Shown: positions 50,886-61,985, counted from the stretch's first letter. The stretch: 64,000 nucleotides of DNA from Hyposmocoma kahamanoa (GCF_003589595.1 NW_020653993.1:4087574-4151573); one strand, 5' to 3'. The notes: a model not told the origin generated them from the sequence alone. Made by a program: numbers and translations.

Positions 50886-52025
50886 ATAAATTTAATAACA
50901 ATAAGCAGGTTCTCTGTACTTAAGGAGTAATATCTCCATATGAAAATTATATGCAAAGCTAGATATTTTATTCTTGAATAATTTGTTTTAAACTTTCGTT
51001 TTAGTTTATATTTAGGAGTTTATATGATCGACTGAGGTACATTCTATCGTATAACAAGTTGGCACATTGTTTAGACCATAGCGTTAGGTGTGTCGTATGT
51101 GATTTCTAAGATCGTTATTTAATAGTAAATAGATATTTTAAATAAATAAATTACCATTTGATCTAGCAAAAAATTTTTTACCGCTTCTCTTCTCTCTCTC
51201 GCCTTAAAAAAAGACAAAATTGTCTTGTAAACAATACGAGCTCCTCAATCAGCTTTCTTTCTATTTAATCCATGGAAGTAAGCCTTTAGGGATTACGTTA
51301 CGTTTGTCTTTGGCAGAGAAAAAAATTAATGTAATTATGTGTTTCGTGCATACTTTCTTTAAGGCCTTTTCCTTGCGCTGCTTTGAGGTTTGAATTTAAA
51401 TTTTATAGCAATTTTAAAACTTTTTTTTTACATTTTTTTATTTAGTCGCTGTTACTTGAGATGCGTGATGGAGGAGCTGATTTATAATCGTGTCGGTAAA
51501 TAGAAAAATAATTTAGCAAAGTTGAGAAATTATACATAACCCTAACAAGGTCACGTGCGCGTCAGTTCTTGTTTACGCGTGCGTTAAGTTAAAATTAGAA
51601 ACGTACCGTTAAAAGTATTTTTAGTTAAATGTCAAAGAGTTAATATTATAGTAGATCCTGATTACGATTAAACCTCACTGAGGTCTTTGTTAACACGCTA
51701 TAAATCACCTTCATCGAAATCATATTGTTTTATAGAGAAGTTTAAGTAATTTAACATACCTACTTACATTTAGTTTAAAAACAATATTTTTATTTTATGA
51801 AAAATACGAGATAAAAAAATAAACTGGCTATTCTTGATAGTCGTCTTCATTAAGTAAAAAAATAAACATGTAACAAACCTACTTTATGTAATAGACGGTC
51901 TTAAGCAAGATTGTTCACTTTTAGTTCCCTAAGAATCCGCTAGATGGCATTGACCCATTTGGCGTTTTTTCTGAATCGCAGTGTTAAGATTTTCCCTCGA
52001 ATGGTGACTATTCGAACACAATTTT
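50886..52025. other. Long stretch without recognised elements
   Basis: AT-rich. No coding or repeat landmark was recognised. Confidence 0.4.
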
Positions 52026-52036
52026 GTTAGATCAGC

Positions 52037-52259
52037 TTCCTCACACCTACAGTGGTAGATTCTCTCCTACAGCACGCCCTTCTGGCGGAAGTCTGCCGGA
52101 GCGCCCTGAGCCGAGGTCCGTGGCCACTTGGGCGCCCCCAGGCCCGCTATTTAGCTTTAAGTTTATTTTAGGGGTTATGAGCCTTCAGCTCGCCCTTTTT
52201 CTCCGGTGGCGCAGTAAAGGCCATCAGCGGCCAACTGCAAAATATCCTTCAAAAAAAAA
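52037..52259 (+). mobile_element. Retroinserted LINE 3' end with target-site duplication
   Basis: A 223-bp GC-richer segment ends in A9 and is flanked by the perfect 11-bp repeat gttagatcagc (52026-52036 and 52260-52270). Inside, ARPSGGSLPERPEPRSVATW is readable, followed by a 3' UTR with ctccggtggcgcagtaaagg. This is consistent with a severely 5'-truncated LINE copy made by target-primed reverse transcription. Confidence 0.85.
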
Positions 52260-52446
52260 GTTAGATCAGCCTTTTTTACTGATCACGGCAGTATACGCAA
52301 TATTTTTTTAAAATGTCACATACGCTCTTTCAACTAACGGCGGCAGTATAACAAGATTCCAGTTGATATTCAAAATTTGTCAGGTACGGGGTTCAAAACT
52401 CTAGTGAAACAAAAACTTTACATCAAAGGTTATTTATACGTCGTCT

Positions 52447-52718
52447 CTTTTATATTATCAAATTACCGGACGAACGTAACGAACGTAAGCTACACGCCTG
52501 TCTATAACAGTTGCAGTGCTACTCAAAGCTTTAAATCGCCAAGCTTTAAATCGGTGGGGCACTGCCACTGCACCCGTCACCCTGAGACATAAGTAGACAA
52601 GTCCCACGTGCCCCAAACCGGGGTACAGTTGACATTACTGCTTGGCGGCAGAAATAAGTAAGGTGGCAGTACTTCCCTGGACGAACTCTTTCACAAGGAC
52701 CTCTACTGCTATTAAATC
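52447..52718 (-). mobile_element. Family A copy
   Basis: attatcaaattaccggacga with a local aacgaacgtaacgaacgta duplication, gcctgtctataacagttgca, a partial duplication of aagctttaaatcg in the hairpin loop, and ggcggcagaaataagtaagg to ctctactgctattaaa. Confidence 0.9.
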
Positions 52719-52898
52719 ATCTGCGTGTGACTCGTTCAGCTTTGACAGGTTGTCATGATCTATAAGATTTGTGCTATAGACTATTAATGACTGACACCTA
52801 AAGTCATGAGAGAAATGAGTAGTCCACCAGCAAACTGCGTTATGTGCATGGATAAAAAAGCTATAAACTAAAAAAAATGCAATTATTGTTCCGAAAAC

Positions 52899-53298
52899 NN
52901 NNNNNNNNNNNNNNNNNNNNNNNNNNNNNNNNNNNNNNNNNNNNNNNNNNNNNNNNNNNNNNNNNNNNNNNNNNNNNNNNNNNNNNNNNNNNNNNNNNNN
53001 NNNNNNNNNNNNNNNNNNNNNNNNNNNNNNNNNNNNNNNNNNNNNNNNNNNNNNNNNNNNNNNNNNNNNNNNNNNNNNNNNNNNNNNNNNNNNNNNNNNN
53101 NNNNNNNNNNNNNNNNNNNNNNNNNNNNNNNNNNNNNNNNNNNNNNNNNNNNNNNNNNNNNNNNNNNNNNNNNNNNNNNNNNNNNNNNNNNNNNNNNNNN
53201 NNNNNNNNNNNNNNNNNNNNNNNNNNNNNNNNNNNNNNNNNNNNNNNNNNNNNNNNNNNNNNNNNNNNNNNNNNNNNNNNNNNNNNNNNNNNNNNNNN
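52899..53298. other. Assembly gap (400 N)
   Basis: Exactly 400 undetermined bases. Open frames spanning it are not meaningful. Confidence 1.
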
Positions 53299-53334
53299 TG
53301 AAATAAGATTGTTTTTGGAAAGGTTATGGTAGGC

Positions 53335-53615
53335 CCCCTGGTCTGAAGTCAGAGAATTCCCTATACTATACCAGAGCACCAGAGCATTCACTTCGGCAAA
53401 ATTAACCAGAACACCCAGACCCAAAACTGGAATGATCTTCCGTTTAAAGTATTTCCTTACATGGGGTTCTTTAAAAAGCGTGTTTACAGGGCTCTCAAAG
53501 GCTGGCAACGCATAGGCAGCTCATTTGATATTGCAAATGTCCATGGGCAACGATGACCACCTCCTATCAAGCGGCTCGTTTGATCGTTTGCCTTCTTTTT
53601 ATATTCTTAAAAAGT
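53335..53615 (+). pseudogene. LINE 3' end (ORF2 C terminus and 3' UTR)
   Basis: The frame reads NWNDLPFKVFPYMGFFKKRV, YRALKGWQR, SFDIANVHGQR-stop, the typical W-N-LP--VFP---FKKRV...VHG-R end of a lepidopteran LINE ORF2. After the stop, cacctcctatcaagcggctc and gtttgatcgtttgccttctt form the 3' UTR before an A-rich end. Upstream sequence is decayed and then lost in the assembly gap. Confidence 0.7.
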
Positions 53616-53635
53616 AATGTACAAAATTTCATTTT

Positions 53636-53723
53636 GTAAATTGGTCGTTCCGGGAATCAAATTCGGGATATCCTCATCCAACGCCCACAGTGCAAGCCGT
53701 TGGGCTAACGAGACGTTTTACTG
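53636..53723 (-). mobile_element. SINE-D head
   Basis: The complement has gtctcgttagcccaacggct, gcactgtgggcgttggatga and the B-box-like ttgattcccggaacgacc followed by aattt. Confidence 0.7.
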
Positions 53724-53924
53724 CAGACATTCTTGATAATAATTATACATTAGCCTGTTTTTGTATCTTATAACTCCTAAATTTGGACTTAATAAAAAAA
53801 AGGATAATAGTATTGTATGTTGTTATAGCGGGTAATGAAACCAACGAATCTTTATTCTATTGTCGTGCGAAAAAGTATTCAGGCTCATAGTTCCTAACTC
53901 GATTAAAGAATTCTCTATTTCTTG

Positions 53925-54135
53925 CTGAACTGCCTCCGTGGCCGAACGGTTACCATGCCGGACTGCCACGCAAAGGCCCCAGGTTCGATTCCCGGGCCGG
54001 GAGAAATATTTGTATGGCCTACATTTATTTCTCTCGTGAGTTTGGGTGTAATTTGTGGTTGTCTATGTGTGTGTCCATGGCACCCTCGACACAGGGTTTC
54101 CCTAGTGCGGGGCTATGTTGAGTGTGTGCGTTATT
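53925..54135 (+). mobile_element. SINE-B, best copy
   Basis: ctccgtggccgaacggttac (A box), gactgccacgcaaaggcccc, aggttcgattcccgggccgg (B box), then tttatttctctcgtgagttt, gtgtgtccatggcaccctcg and gctatgttgagtgtgtgcg leading into a TTA-rich run. Confidence 0.9.
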
Positions 54136-54175
54136 ATTATTTATTATTTATTTATTATTTATTTATTGCTTCTTT
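54133..54175 (+). repeat. TTA/TTTA microsatellite at the SINE-B tail
   Basis: ttattattatttattattta followed by similar units. It is probably the expanded tail of the SINE. Confidence 0.8.
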
Positions 54176-54947
54176 AGACGACTTTAGACTTCGACTTTAG
54201 AACCTTTATCAGATTTAAAGTACAATTTACAATGAGATAAAAAGGCATATTCTATACTTAACTATATCAAACTAATTGACACATCCATACGAATATAACG
54301 TTAAAAGTTAGCGACGACTTTGCCGGCGGCGTGTGGCGCCACGACTCTTGCGCAACTCGTTTCCAAATTTGAATTATTGAATAGTTTTAAAACTGTATAA
54401 ACTCTATAAAGGGATTTCATAAAATGCTATTGTTTGACAAGTATGGACTGAGGAATCCTTAGATGGCTAAGTGGCATAATTTTTATGATGACAATCATGA
54501 GGCTACATTAGTTTATTAAAGCCCACTTATGGAACCTTTTTGCACCTAAGTTAATGACATATTCATTACTTTAATAAACATATTGTATACTACTTATGTG
54601 GTTCTCTAAGGTAAGCATTTTCAGTATTAATTTAGAAGCAACTATCGCTTGCGGTTTTATTGTGGTGGCCTCCTAAGTAAGCGATTAGGAAGACTGTTGA
54701 CCTGACTGCAGCTGTCTGCACCATTGCCGGGAAACATCGCCTCTCCCATTTTAAATTTCACTGCTTGTCAAGAATACTGATCCAATCCAAAAAAGTTCCT
54801 TTGTTTACTTATTACTATGTATGAGACGTCCGACTATTTCAATCTTGTGCGGCAAATAAGTTTCAGGTTTTTTAAACCATCTTCCTGGTGAATGGCATGC
54901 TTTTGAAACCATCACCACCATTGTAGAAACCCATCGATTTTTCTTTT
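54176..54947. other. Unassigned stretch
   Basis: No landmark was recognised. Confidence 0.35.
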
Positions 54948-55221
54948 AGCAGTAGAGCTCCTCGTGAAAGTGTTCGTCCAGGGAAGAACTGCCATCTTAC
55001 CTATTTCTGCCGCCAAGCAGTAATGTAAGCATTACTGCGTTCCGGTTTTGTAGGGTGAGGGTGCTGGTGAAATTACATGCATATGGGAGTTGTTAACTTA
55101 TGTCTCAGGGTGACAAACGCAGTGGCAGTTCTTCTCAGAACTTTGCGATTTAAAAGCTCTGCGTGACACTGCAACTGTCATGGATAGGAGAGTCGCTTAC
55201 CGTCAGGCGCACGACTTGTGA
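54948..55221 (+). mobile_element. Family A copy, tail lost
   Basis: tagcagtagagctcctcgtg through agcagtaatgtaagcattac (hairpin loop changed), cagtggcagttcttctcag and caggcgcacgacttgtg. It ends before the A-rich tail. Confidence 0.9.
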
Positions 55222-55249
55222 CCGAAATTAATAATAACGATATGATACA

Positions 55250-55357
55250 GAGATCGAACAAACGAAAATAAAATAAATAAAAAGAAAAACTCCTTCGATC
55301 TGATTTGACTCGAACCAGTGTCTGTTGCCATGCTAGGGTAACTGCTCTAGTGTAAAC
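55250..55357 (-). mobile_element. SINE-C fragment
   Basis: The complement has a B-box-like ggttcgagtcaaatcagat and gaaggagtttttcttttt, plus an altered A-box region. Confidence 0.6.
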
Positions 55358-55398
55358 TAATGAAGTATTTTGACAATAATTGTAACTTTTTTATTACA

Positions 55399-55586
55399 AA
55401 AACCGACCTCAAACTCCGGATTCATTCATTCAACTAGGGATAGTTTGCCGCCCTTATAGGTGGAATATTTTCTTCAAATTTAAACAAGACTGACTGGTTC
55501 ACAAGTGAAAGAGTTACCGCGCAACATACATGCAAAAAAATACAGTCAAATTGGGAACCTCCTCTTTTTTTAAGTTGGTTAAAAAT
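55399..55586 (-). mobile_element. Family K, short form
   Basis: aaaaaccgacctcaaactcc at the left, ggtggaatattttcttcaaa inside, and ggaacctcctctttttttaa at the right. Both inverted ends are recognisable. Confidence 0.75.
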
Positions 55587-55659
55587 ATATAAACATCATA
55601 GTAGTAAGAAGTCATGATATCCAACAGCATTAAGTTTCCACATTTATGTGGCAAACAGC

Positions 55660-55830
55660 TATGGAGTGGAATTTCTCGCTTTGAAAATAGACAATTTATA
55701 GTTTGAACTCTATAACTTCTGTATTTTCAAGGCGAGAGTGAAAGGTATTAATTATTTAGGTGTGCATGCTCCACCATCGACCTTTTTAGCACTTTTGCTC
55801 AGATGAGTTGGAGGTCAAATGCGCACTATT
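55660..55830 (+). pseudogene. LINE 3' end (family P)
   Basis: YNFCIFKARVKGINYLGVHA corresponds to the ORF2 terminus seen at 37985-38140. The 3' UTR phrase tcagatgagttggaggtcaa with atgcgcacta is shared, followed by an A-rich end (ttattataaaaaaag). Confidence 0.6.
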
Positions 55831-56244
55831 TTTATTATAAAAAAAGAAAAAATATGACAATGTTATTTTTAGAATATGTTAAAACTAAACAATATGTTGG
55901 CCCACAAGTTTGTGAGATTTAGTAATTTACAATTACGTTATTTAAAGCGTACTGTCAGTCGTTCTATACATATAGTCTATGGGTCAACTGCATCCAAAAA
56001 CCTCTTTGTGTCTATATAGAAAGTTGAAAAAAAAATCCAATTCTTTTTAAAAGTTGTAAGAACAATAATTTTTTATTATAGCAATGCCGTGATGGCGTAA
56101 TGGCGATTACTTACCTACAACAACAACAAAAATGTACAAGAATAAATAAAACTCTAACGACTAAATAGAGTCGCTTTACCTATTACTGAAACTTGTTAAC
56201 TCCTTACCTATTCCATAGTATGATAATAAAAAGTAATAATGTGC
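55831..56244. other. Unassigned stretch
   Basis: No landmark was recognised. Confidence 0.35.
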
Positions 56245-56292
56245 TACACCCATACCTGGTCTCAGACTAGGGTATTCCCTATGAGTAACAAA
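56245..56292 (-). repeat. SINE-D 3' scrap
   Basis: The complement reads ctcatagggaataccctagt and ctgagaccaggtatgg, matching the end of the SINE-D at 22638-22812. Confidence 0.6.
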
Positions 56293-56337
56293 ATAACAAA
56301 TTTACTCTGGGGGTAATACCCCAAAAAACAATTTAGT

Positions 56338-56612
56338 TTTTTTTTAAATCGTGAGACGGGACGAACAAGTCCTGGCCATAACAGTTGCAGTGCCACTCAG
56401 AGTTTTAAATCGCAAAGATCTGAGGGGCACTGCCACTGCGCCCGTCACCTTGAAACATAAGTTGACAAGTTCCAATTACCTTTAATTTCGTCAGCACCCT
56501 TACACTTCAAAACCGGAAACACTTCAAAAACTAACTATTGCTGACCTTACTTCCCAAATGGCAGTACTTCCATGGACGAACTCGTTCACAAGGAGCTCCA
56601 CTGCTGCTCAAT
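56338..56612 (-). mobile_element. Family A copy
   Basis: gagacgggacgaacaagtcc, ccataacagttgcagtgcca, tcgcaaagatctgaggggca, cccttacacttcaaaaccgg, an insert acttcaaaaactaac, and gaactcgttcacaaggagct to ctgctgctcaa. Confidence 0.9.
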
Positions 56613-56639
56613 ACTAAAAGATAAGTTCAATTGAAATAA

Positions 56640-57059
56640 GGTATAAATTGTAATTCTCTTGAGACCGGCGTCGGAGCATCGCGGCGCATTTCACTCTGCG
56701 TCTCAGAGCATTGGAATTTGTACCGTATTTAAATTGCAATGGCATAAAATATACATTGATAAATTTAATGTCCTCTGCCTTGCCGTTGACCGGTTTGCCC
56801 TGGACTTTAGACTTTATTCTAGCATGAGTCTTTTTATCGCATCGATGGTATGTACTATAATGCTTGCCACGGTGGTGACAGGATTTGGCAATCGGCGTAA
56901 GTTACTCGTCAATTACTATCGGGGTACACCAGACGCATGACGTTCCTACCTCTTTCATCGTCATTCCACTTTTTTATCACACTTTTCTCTGGTTCCCTAA
57001 TTCTTTTTCTTCGTCACTTTTACTTCGCTCCGTGTCGTCGTCACTCTAATCAAAATTCT
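56640..57059. other. Unassigned stretch with an open frame
   Basis: A 93-codon frame (56659-56940) contains a hydrophobic run SMSLFIASMVCTIMLATVV (about residues 55-73) that could be a membrane segment, but nothing identifies it. 56940-57060 is pyrimidine-rich. Confidence 0.3.
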
Positions 57060-57475
57060 TGAAGAGAAAAACGTGTCTTTCAATTATGATAATCTAATTG
57101 CTTATTTTTTCATTAAGACAGAAGATATCCATAATATTAACCTAAGAACTAAGTCCACACTCATGGTACCACGATTTCGTTTAACTAAGGTAAACGATTC
57201 TTTTGTGGGGAATATATTAAGATTATTATTTCAAAAGTTTAACACTTACATTAAAAGTATTTTAATTGAAAAGTCATATTACAAAATTGAAGAGTATGTC
57301 TTAGATAAAGAAATATGGAAAGACAACAAGAATCTAGATTCCACACAATTATGATTCAAAGTGTATTCCGTAGCATTTAAGTTTATTTGAAAAGAGCAAT
57401 CCCTAGTGTTTCCTGCTCGTTTTTCTCAAGGGAGGTCAGCGTAGCGAACGAGCAGTAGCTTAAAAAATGACTTTT
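57060..57475 (+). pseudogene. Jockey-like LINE 3' end
   Basis: The frame encodes NLRTKSTLMVPRFRLTKVND, SFVGNILRLLF, FNTYIKSILIEKSYYKIEEY and VLDKEIWKDN, then a stop. It is homologous to the minus-strand copy at 10165-10535 (VPRFRLTK, IEKSYSKIEDYVLDK). The 3' UTR keeps the inverted pair ctgctcgtt (57413-57421) and aacgagcag (57447-57455) followed by cttaaaaaa. The reverse transcriptase domain is absent. Confidence 0.75.
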
Positions 57476-57538
57476 TCAGGTGTAAAAATGTTACCTATGG
57501 AATAAATGATTATTTTAGTTTGACTTTGGCTTAGTAAA

Positions 57539-58043
57539 CATCGAGAATATAATCAGAAATAGAGACGACATGTCATTTAATTTGTTATAAAACTAATGCC
57601 AAATTATTCCGGTGACAACTGCGCTCCGATTGGTCAGCCAGAATCCGAAACAATAGATGGGTGTCGTCAATTGTTTCACTTCAAAACGACCAGTCCAACT
57701 TGAGCTTTGCTATAATGGACAAAAATGGAAAAATTACGTAGCTAATATTTAATTACCGATGAACTGTGAATGCGTTTGTTTTGTAATTAGATGTTTTGCT
57801 ATTTTTCCCACACCACTGAAAGGAACAGCCCACCATAGTTAGAGATATTATCTTTATTACAATAAATACTGAATATTTTTGGAATATTTGGAGACGTACG
57901 AGACACAGGTCAGTTGTTGGCACTGTAGTATTTCATCTTCCTATTTAGTGATTTCAATGCAAACGAGATTTGATATTTAAAAGTGATGTAAGGCTCAATT
58001 GCCCGTATTTCGTCTCTATTTCTGGTTATGTACCTACTCGATA
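57539..58043. mobile_element. MITE family N, copy 2
   Basis: A 505-bp unit from catcgagaatataatcagaa to ggttatgtacctactcgata. The perfect 8-bp duplication ttagtaaa is at 57531-57538 and 58044-58051. Inverted ends match over about 33 bp with mismatches (aaccagaaatagagacga). Confidence 0.9.
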
Positions 58044-58051
58044 TTAGTAAA

Positions 58052-58479
58052 GATGCAATACACCTTTCTTCACTTTCTCTTTGTTTCTACCTCTACAGTA
58101 TAAATCTTGCAATAAAAATTATGTGGACCAATCCTTCTCATTAATTTCGTCAAAGCTAGGCGACAGACGTACAGGAATGTAAGTTGTCGTAGACGTAGTG
58201 CGGGGAGGCTCCTTTCGTGCACCCTATAGTGTAAAGTACTTAACATCGTATGTACTTAACATCTATATCTTTGAAACATCTATTAGATTTGAAAATAGAA
58301 TACAATAATACTTTAAATTAAAGCAATGGTAATCTAGTGGTATGAAGGACGGAACTCTATCCGCTCACACGATGCGAAAGCCTTGGCCACAGCCGTTTCA
58401 GCCACATAGCGATGCGCGATATGGGCGTCTCTCGTTGCCTAGCAAACCAAGAGGTGCCCGGCGATGATTTTATGTCGAT
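58052..58479. other. Unassigned stretch
   Basis: 58320-58470 is GC-richer and may belong to a repeat (gtaatctagtggtatgaagg, gatgcgcgatatgggcgtct). It has no match inside the window. Confidence 0.35.
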
Positions 58480-59345
58480 TTATCTGATATCAAAGGTATA
58501 ATAGGCAAAATAACTAATATTAATTGGTATTTCGTTAACTACTCTAGCAAACCACAGATTTTTAGAATGTCTATCTTTGACCGAATTAATAGAATGAAAT
58601 AGTTTTAGGTCATCCGAAAACAATAAACACATAGCTGTGTTAAGAACCTTGGGAAGATCGTTTATCATGAGTAGGAATAAGGTTGGTCCTAAAATGCTAC
58701 CCTGACTCACCCCGGACCTTGTAAAATAACGGTCAGATTTATAATTTTTCAATTTAACATAATGTTTGCGGTCACCAAGATAGCTAGAAACAGCTTTTAA
58801 CAAGCCAGGTGCAAATCCTATCGCGGAAAGTTTTTCCAACAGAATATCATTGTCCACTAGGTCAAACGCCTTCTTAAAATTTAAGTAAGCGGCATCCACC
58901 TATCGACCTACATCTATTTGGGATGATATATAGTCAACAAATGAAATAAGGTTGGTAGTGGTGGATCGACCACTCCAAAATCCATGTTGAACGATATCTA
59001 AACGATTACTAACTTGCAGTTTTACGTGAACATTTAAGATGTGCTCAAAAACTTCACAGAATGCACTTAAAATTGCGATAGGCCTGTACATTGTGATTTC
59101 TTTAGAAGTGCCTTTTTTCGGGACAGGTGGTACCCATGATACTCTCCATGTACTTGGAAATTGTCCTTTCTGGATCGAGGTTATATATATGGAGAAGTGG
59201 TAGTTTTAGTACAGACCTACAGTCCATTACTAGGAATGTAGGAATATCATCGGACCCAGCAGGCGAACTGGATTTAAGGCGACGGATTGCACGGCGCAAA
59301 TCGTCCACCGAGACATGAGTAATGCGTACAGTAGCAGCATCACTA
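58480..59345 (-). pseudogene. Jockey-like LINE reverse transcriptase, broken
   Basis: Three minus-strand pieces in order. 59345-59102: VDDLRRAIRRLKSSSPAGSD and DIPTFL, then PEKRHF. 59091-58903: YRPIAILSAFCEVFEHILN and QHGFWSGRSTTTNL. 58899-58480: VDAAYLNFKKAFDLVDNDIL, SGVSQGSILGPTLFLLMIND and CLLFSDDLKLF. These are reverse transcriptase motifs 1 to 5. An in-frame TAG lies at 58900-58902 (just before VDAAYLNFKKAFD), and a frameshift lies between 59091 and 59102. The catalytic box reads FSDD instead of FADD. The C-terminal part beyond about 58500 is lost, so the gene is dead. Confidence 0.85.
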
Positions 59346-60099
59346 GCACCACCCGCACGTCATCGCAGGTCATAGGTCTGTCATATTATAAAAATAAACA
59401 ATTTCAAAAATACATCACGACCATCGCGTGAGTATGATTATTTGGGCTGATGAGTTTGGTGTTTATTTGTTGAAAACATACCGAAAATAGTGTTTTTTTT
59501 TATGAATTTGATTGATTATATTTTTATTGGTTTATTGATTATTGCGGTATGTACCCATGAATTTATTTTTTAGTAATACTTCTTACCGAACATGAAAAAC
59601 TTCGTAATGAAACCTGCCGCATGTCGAAGAAAATTCATAACTCTTGATATATTCACTACCTACGTAATATTTATCGGCAATGCGAATAGAAAATTCGCGA
59701 AGTCATGGCGTTCCATAATATTGATATAATAAATCTGTATATTTAATACATACATACATATATTACTCTGCAGTAAATAAATGAAGAAAATAATAACTGA
59801 ATGAGTCTCAGACATAGGTTTTTTTTACTTACTTCGTTTCATCTTTCGGAAAATGATGATAAACAGTCGTACACAGCACAATTCACGACCAATATAAATA
59901 GTAACGTAAAATGATCTTTTATGTTAACGTACAAGTTTCGTTATTAATAAATGAAAACGATATTCAAATATCAAAGCCGTCTTCGCGCGAAAACGGCTCG
60001 CCGGCAGCCTTGTTGTCGTTCAGTCAATGTGACCGGCAATGTGCAGGGCGTGGTGCGGTATCTAAAACTAGGGAGGGGCGAAAAGTGTCCGTTATTCTT
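59346..60099. other. Mostly unassigned
   Basis: No landmark was recognised. 59980-60090 is GC-richer (cttcgcgcgaaaacggctcg). Confidence 0.35.
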
Positions 60100-60218
60100 T
60101 ATTCTCTGGTAACATTGTCACTTCACGCACACATTTGCGCGTGTGCAGATAGCGCCTTGCGGTATGTAGTAGTAGTAGGCAAATAACGTTCGACCGTTGT
60201 ATGGAGTTTCCGAAATGT
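60100..60218 (-). repeat. Family I repeat
   Basis: The inverted match to 34735-34868 includes cacttcacgcacacatttg, gtgcagatagcgcc and cgttgtatggagtttc. Confidence 0.55.
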
Positions 60219-60227
60219 GCTATTATG

Positions 60228-60293
60228 GGCAGGCGTATCGCTTACAACCCACACGACTTGTTCGGCCCGTCACTTAGTATCATAAAAAAAATG
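60228..60293 (+). repeat. Family A tail fragment
   Basis: gggcaggcgtatcgcttaca, cacgacttgttcggcccgtc and acttagtatcataaaaaaaa. Confidence 0.8.
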
Positions 60294-60399
60294 TTAGTAT
60301 CATCTCAATAGACAGAGAAAGTTTACAACAGCTGTACCTATAACCAACTATTATGTTACTACAGACCTTCAAATGTACGCTCTTATTAAAATTCAAAAA

Positions 60400-60500
60400 T
60401 TTTAATGGCCACCTTGGTGTATTATTGATCTAAACAATCTCCTCTGACGAGACCAGTTCCCAGCAGGGGGACATACAATGAGCGGATACATAGATACCAT
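60400..60500 (+). repeat. SINE-J 3' fragment
   Basis: gccaccttggtgtattattg, cctctgacgagaccagttcc and cagcagggggacatac. Confidence 0.5.
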
Positions 60501-60920
60501 CGCGTCTCTCTTCACATATATCTCTCGTTTCGCCATTCGCAACTGTCTAATCATGCACGTCAGTTTATTCTTGTTAATTTTGATCTGGCCTTTTTTAAGA
60601 ACCTACATGAACTTATAGGAAGTTACTAGAAATCTATTGGTCAATACCTTATTCGCTGATGACACTAACAATTTTACAAGATAAATGAGTTTGAACGGCC
60701 ATTTTGTTTATTTTTAAATTTTAATTTTTTTTTTTTTTTAATTGGCTAAGGTGTACAACAAATGTAATGTAAATAAGCCAAATATATGCGCTTATAAATA
60801 TACACATTAATATCATATTTCCTAGTAATTTCACAAATATGTATATTTGTTTTTGTTGAACATTCCGTTCCATATACAGCTTAGTATATCATGATAGTTT
60901 ATGGGGTCATTCTACATTCC
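60501..60920. other. Unassigned stretch
   Basis: Only a poly-T run at 60724-60739 stands out. Confidence 0.35.
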
Positions 60921-61047
60921 TAAGCGACACGCCTGTCAACAGTAGTTGTAGTGCCATTCAAAACTTTAAATCGAAAAAATGAAAGGGCTACTGCCACTGC
61001 GCCCGTTACCCTGAGATATAAGCTAACAAGTTCCATGTGCATAGGTT
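60921..61047 (-). repeat. Family A central fragment
   Basis: gcgacacgcctgtcaacagt, tagtgccattcaaaacttta, actgccactgcgcccgttac and caagttccatgtgcat. Tail and 5' third are missing. Confidence 0.8.
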
Positions 61048-61504
61048 TTTTAAAAAGATCCGTGGGACATATAAATTGGTTGATGATGTAAGTGTTTAAC
61101 CGTGAAATCGCTTTTATTTTAAGACCCCCCACTGAATATAAATTTAATATATATCGAGTACTATAGCTTTTGCAGAGGAAATTCCTATTTAAAACAAAGT
61201 ATCTCTAATAGCAACTCTACACAGAGGCCCCATAATGTGGTGCTAACGGCTGTTGCTAAAGTACCTAATTACAAGTGATGAAAAATTATTACCCCAGCTT
61301 GATTTGTGGTTTATGTTACCCTACTTGTTAGGAAAGTTAGGGTGTTGAAGACTAATTTCATCAGTTTTGTCTACAACACACAGGGTTTATTGGACAGTTT
61401 AGCTAGCGCGTCAGTTTCGTCCTATTCTGGATAATAATTAGACAAAGTTAATAAAATTTTATTAATACTATCTAGACCGCGGTTCATCAGTTTCCTGTTA
61501 AATT
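61048..61504. other. Unassigned stretch
   Basis: No landmark was recognised. Confidence 0.35.
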
Positions 61505-61575
61505 GGATTGTTACAAACCGGGAAACTCAGCCCGGTTTCGAACCCACGGCGTCTGCTTGAAATATGGTAGGTTTC
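61505..61575 (-). repeat. tRNA-like SINE head fragment
   Basis: The complement carries a B-box-like tgggttcgaaaccgggctg and aagcagacgcc. The body does not match SINE-J or SINE-D clearly. Confidence 0.45.
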
Positions 61576-61852
61576 TATTAATAACATGTCATACAAAAAC
61601 TCACTGACAAATTTTAATTGTTGTACATTTAAGTAACTTCTGAATGTAATTTAATTGTTTATTTTTACATAAAGAAGTTCGCGTTTATTCAGAATATCAT
61701 CTGATAAAAGGTAAAAATATGGACAAGGAAGATATAAGTTCGCCTAGAAATACTACGCACAATTGTACAAACGACCAGTCCTTTCTCTAGTAGTTAGCTT
61801 TATAATATTCGCAGAAGTATTGAGTTCTTTTTTAGTTTTCGGGATTGACACT

Positions 61853-61985
61853 TATTGGAAATGAAACCATTTTTTTTTTCAGATCTAAAATCCCTTATAT
61901 TTCTTTGTTTTTTTTTTTTTTCAAATAAACCATCGTTTTTACAAGTCCTATGGGTCCTGTAAAAAGCCAATTAGTGAACGTCACT
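61853..61985 (+). repeat. Family H repeat
   Basis: ttggaaatgaaaccattttt, ccttatatttctttgttttt, aaaccatcgtttttacaagt and cctatgggtcctg. The gggcc core is altered. Confidence 0.55.

Noticed and set aside
52861..53508. Long open frames across the N run
   Set aside because: Undetermined bases cannot produce stops, so these frames are meaningless.
53941..54003. Possible functional tRNA gene (A and B boxes, Ser/Leu-like head)
   Set aside because: The same head with the same downstream body recurs at 13866 and 32266, so it is a SINE; I also cannot fold an intact acceptor stem by eye.
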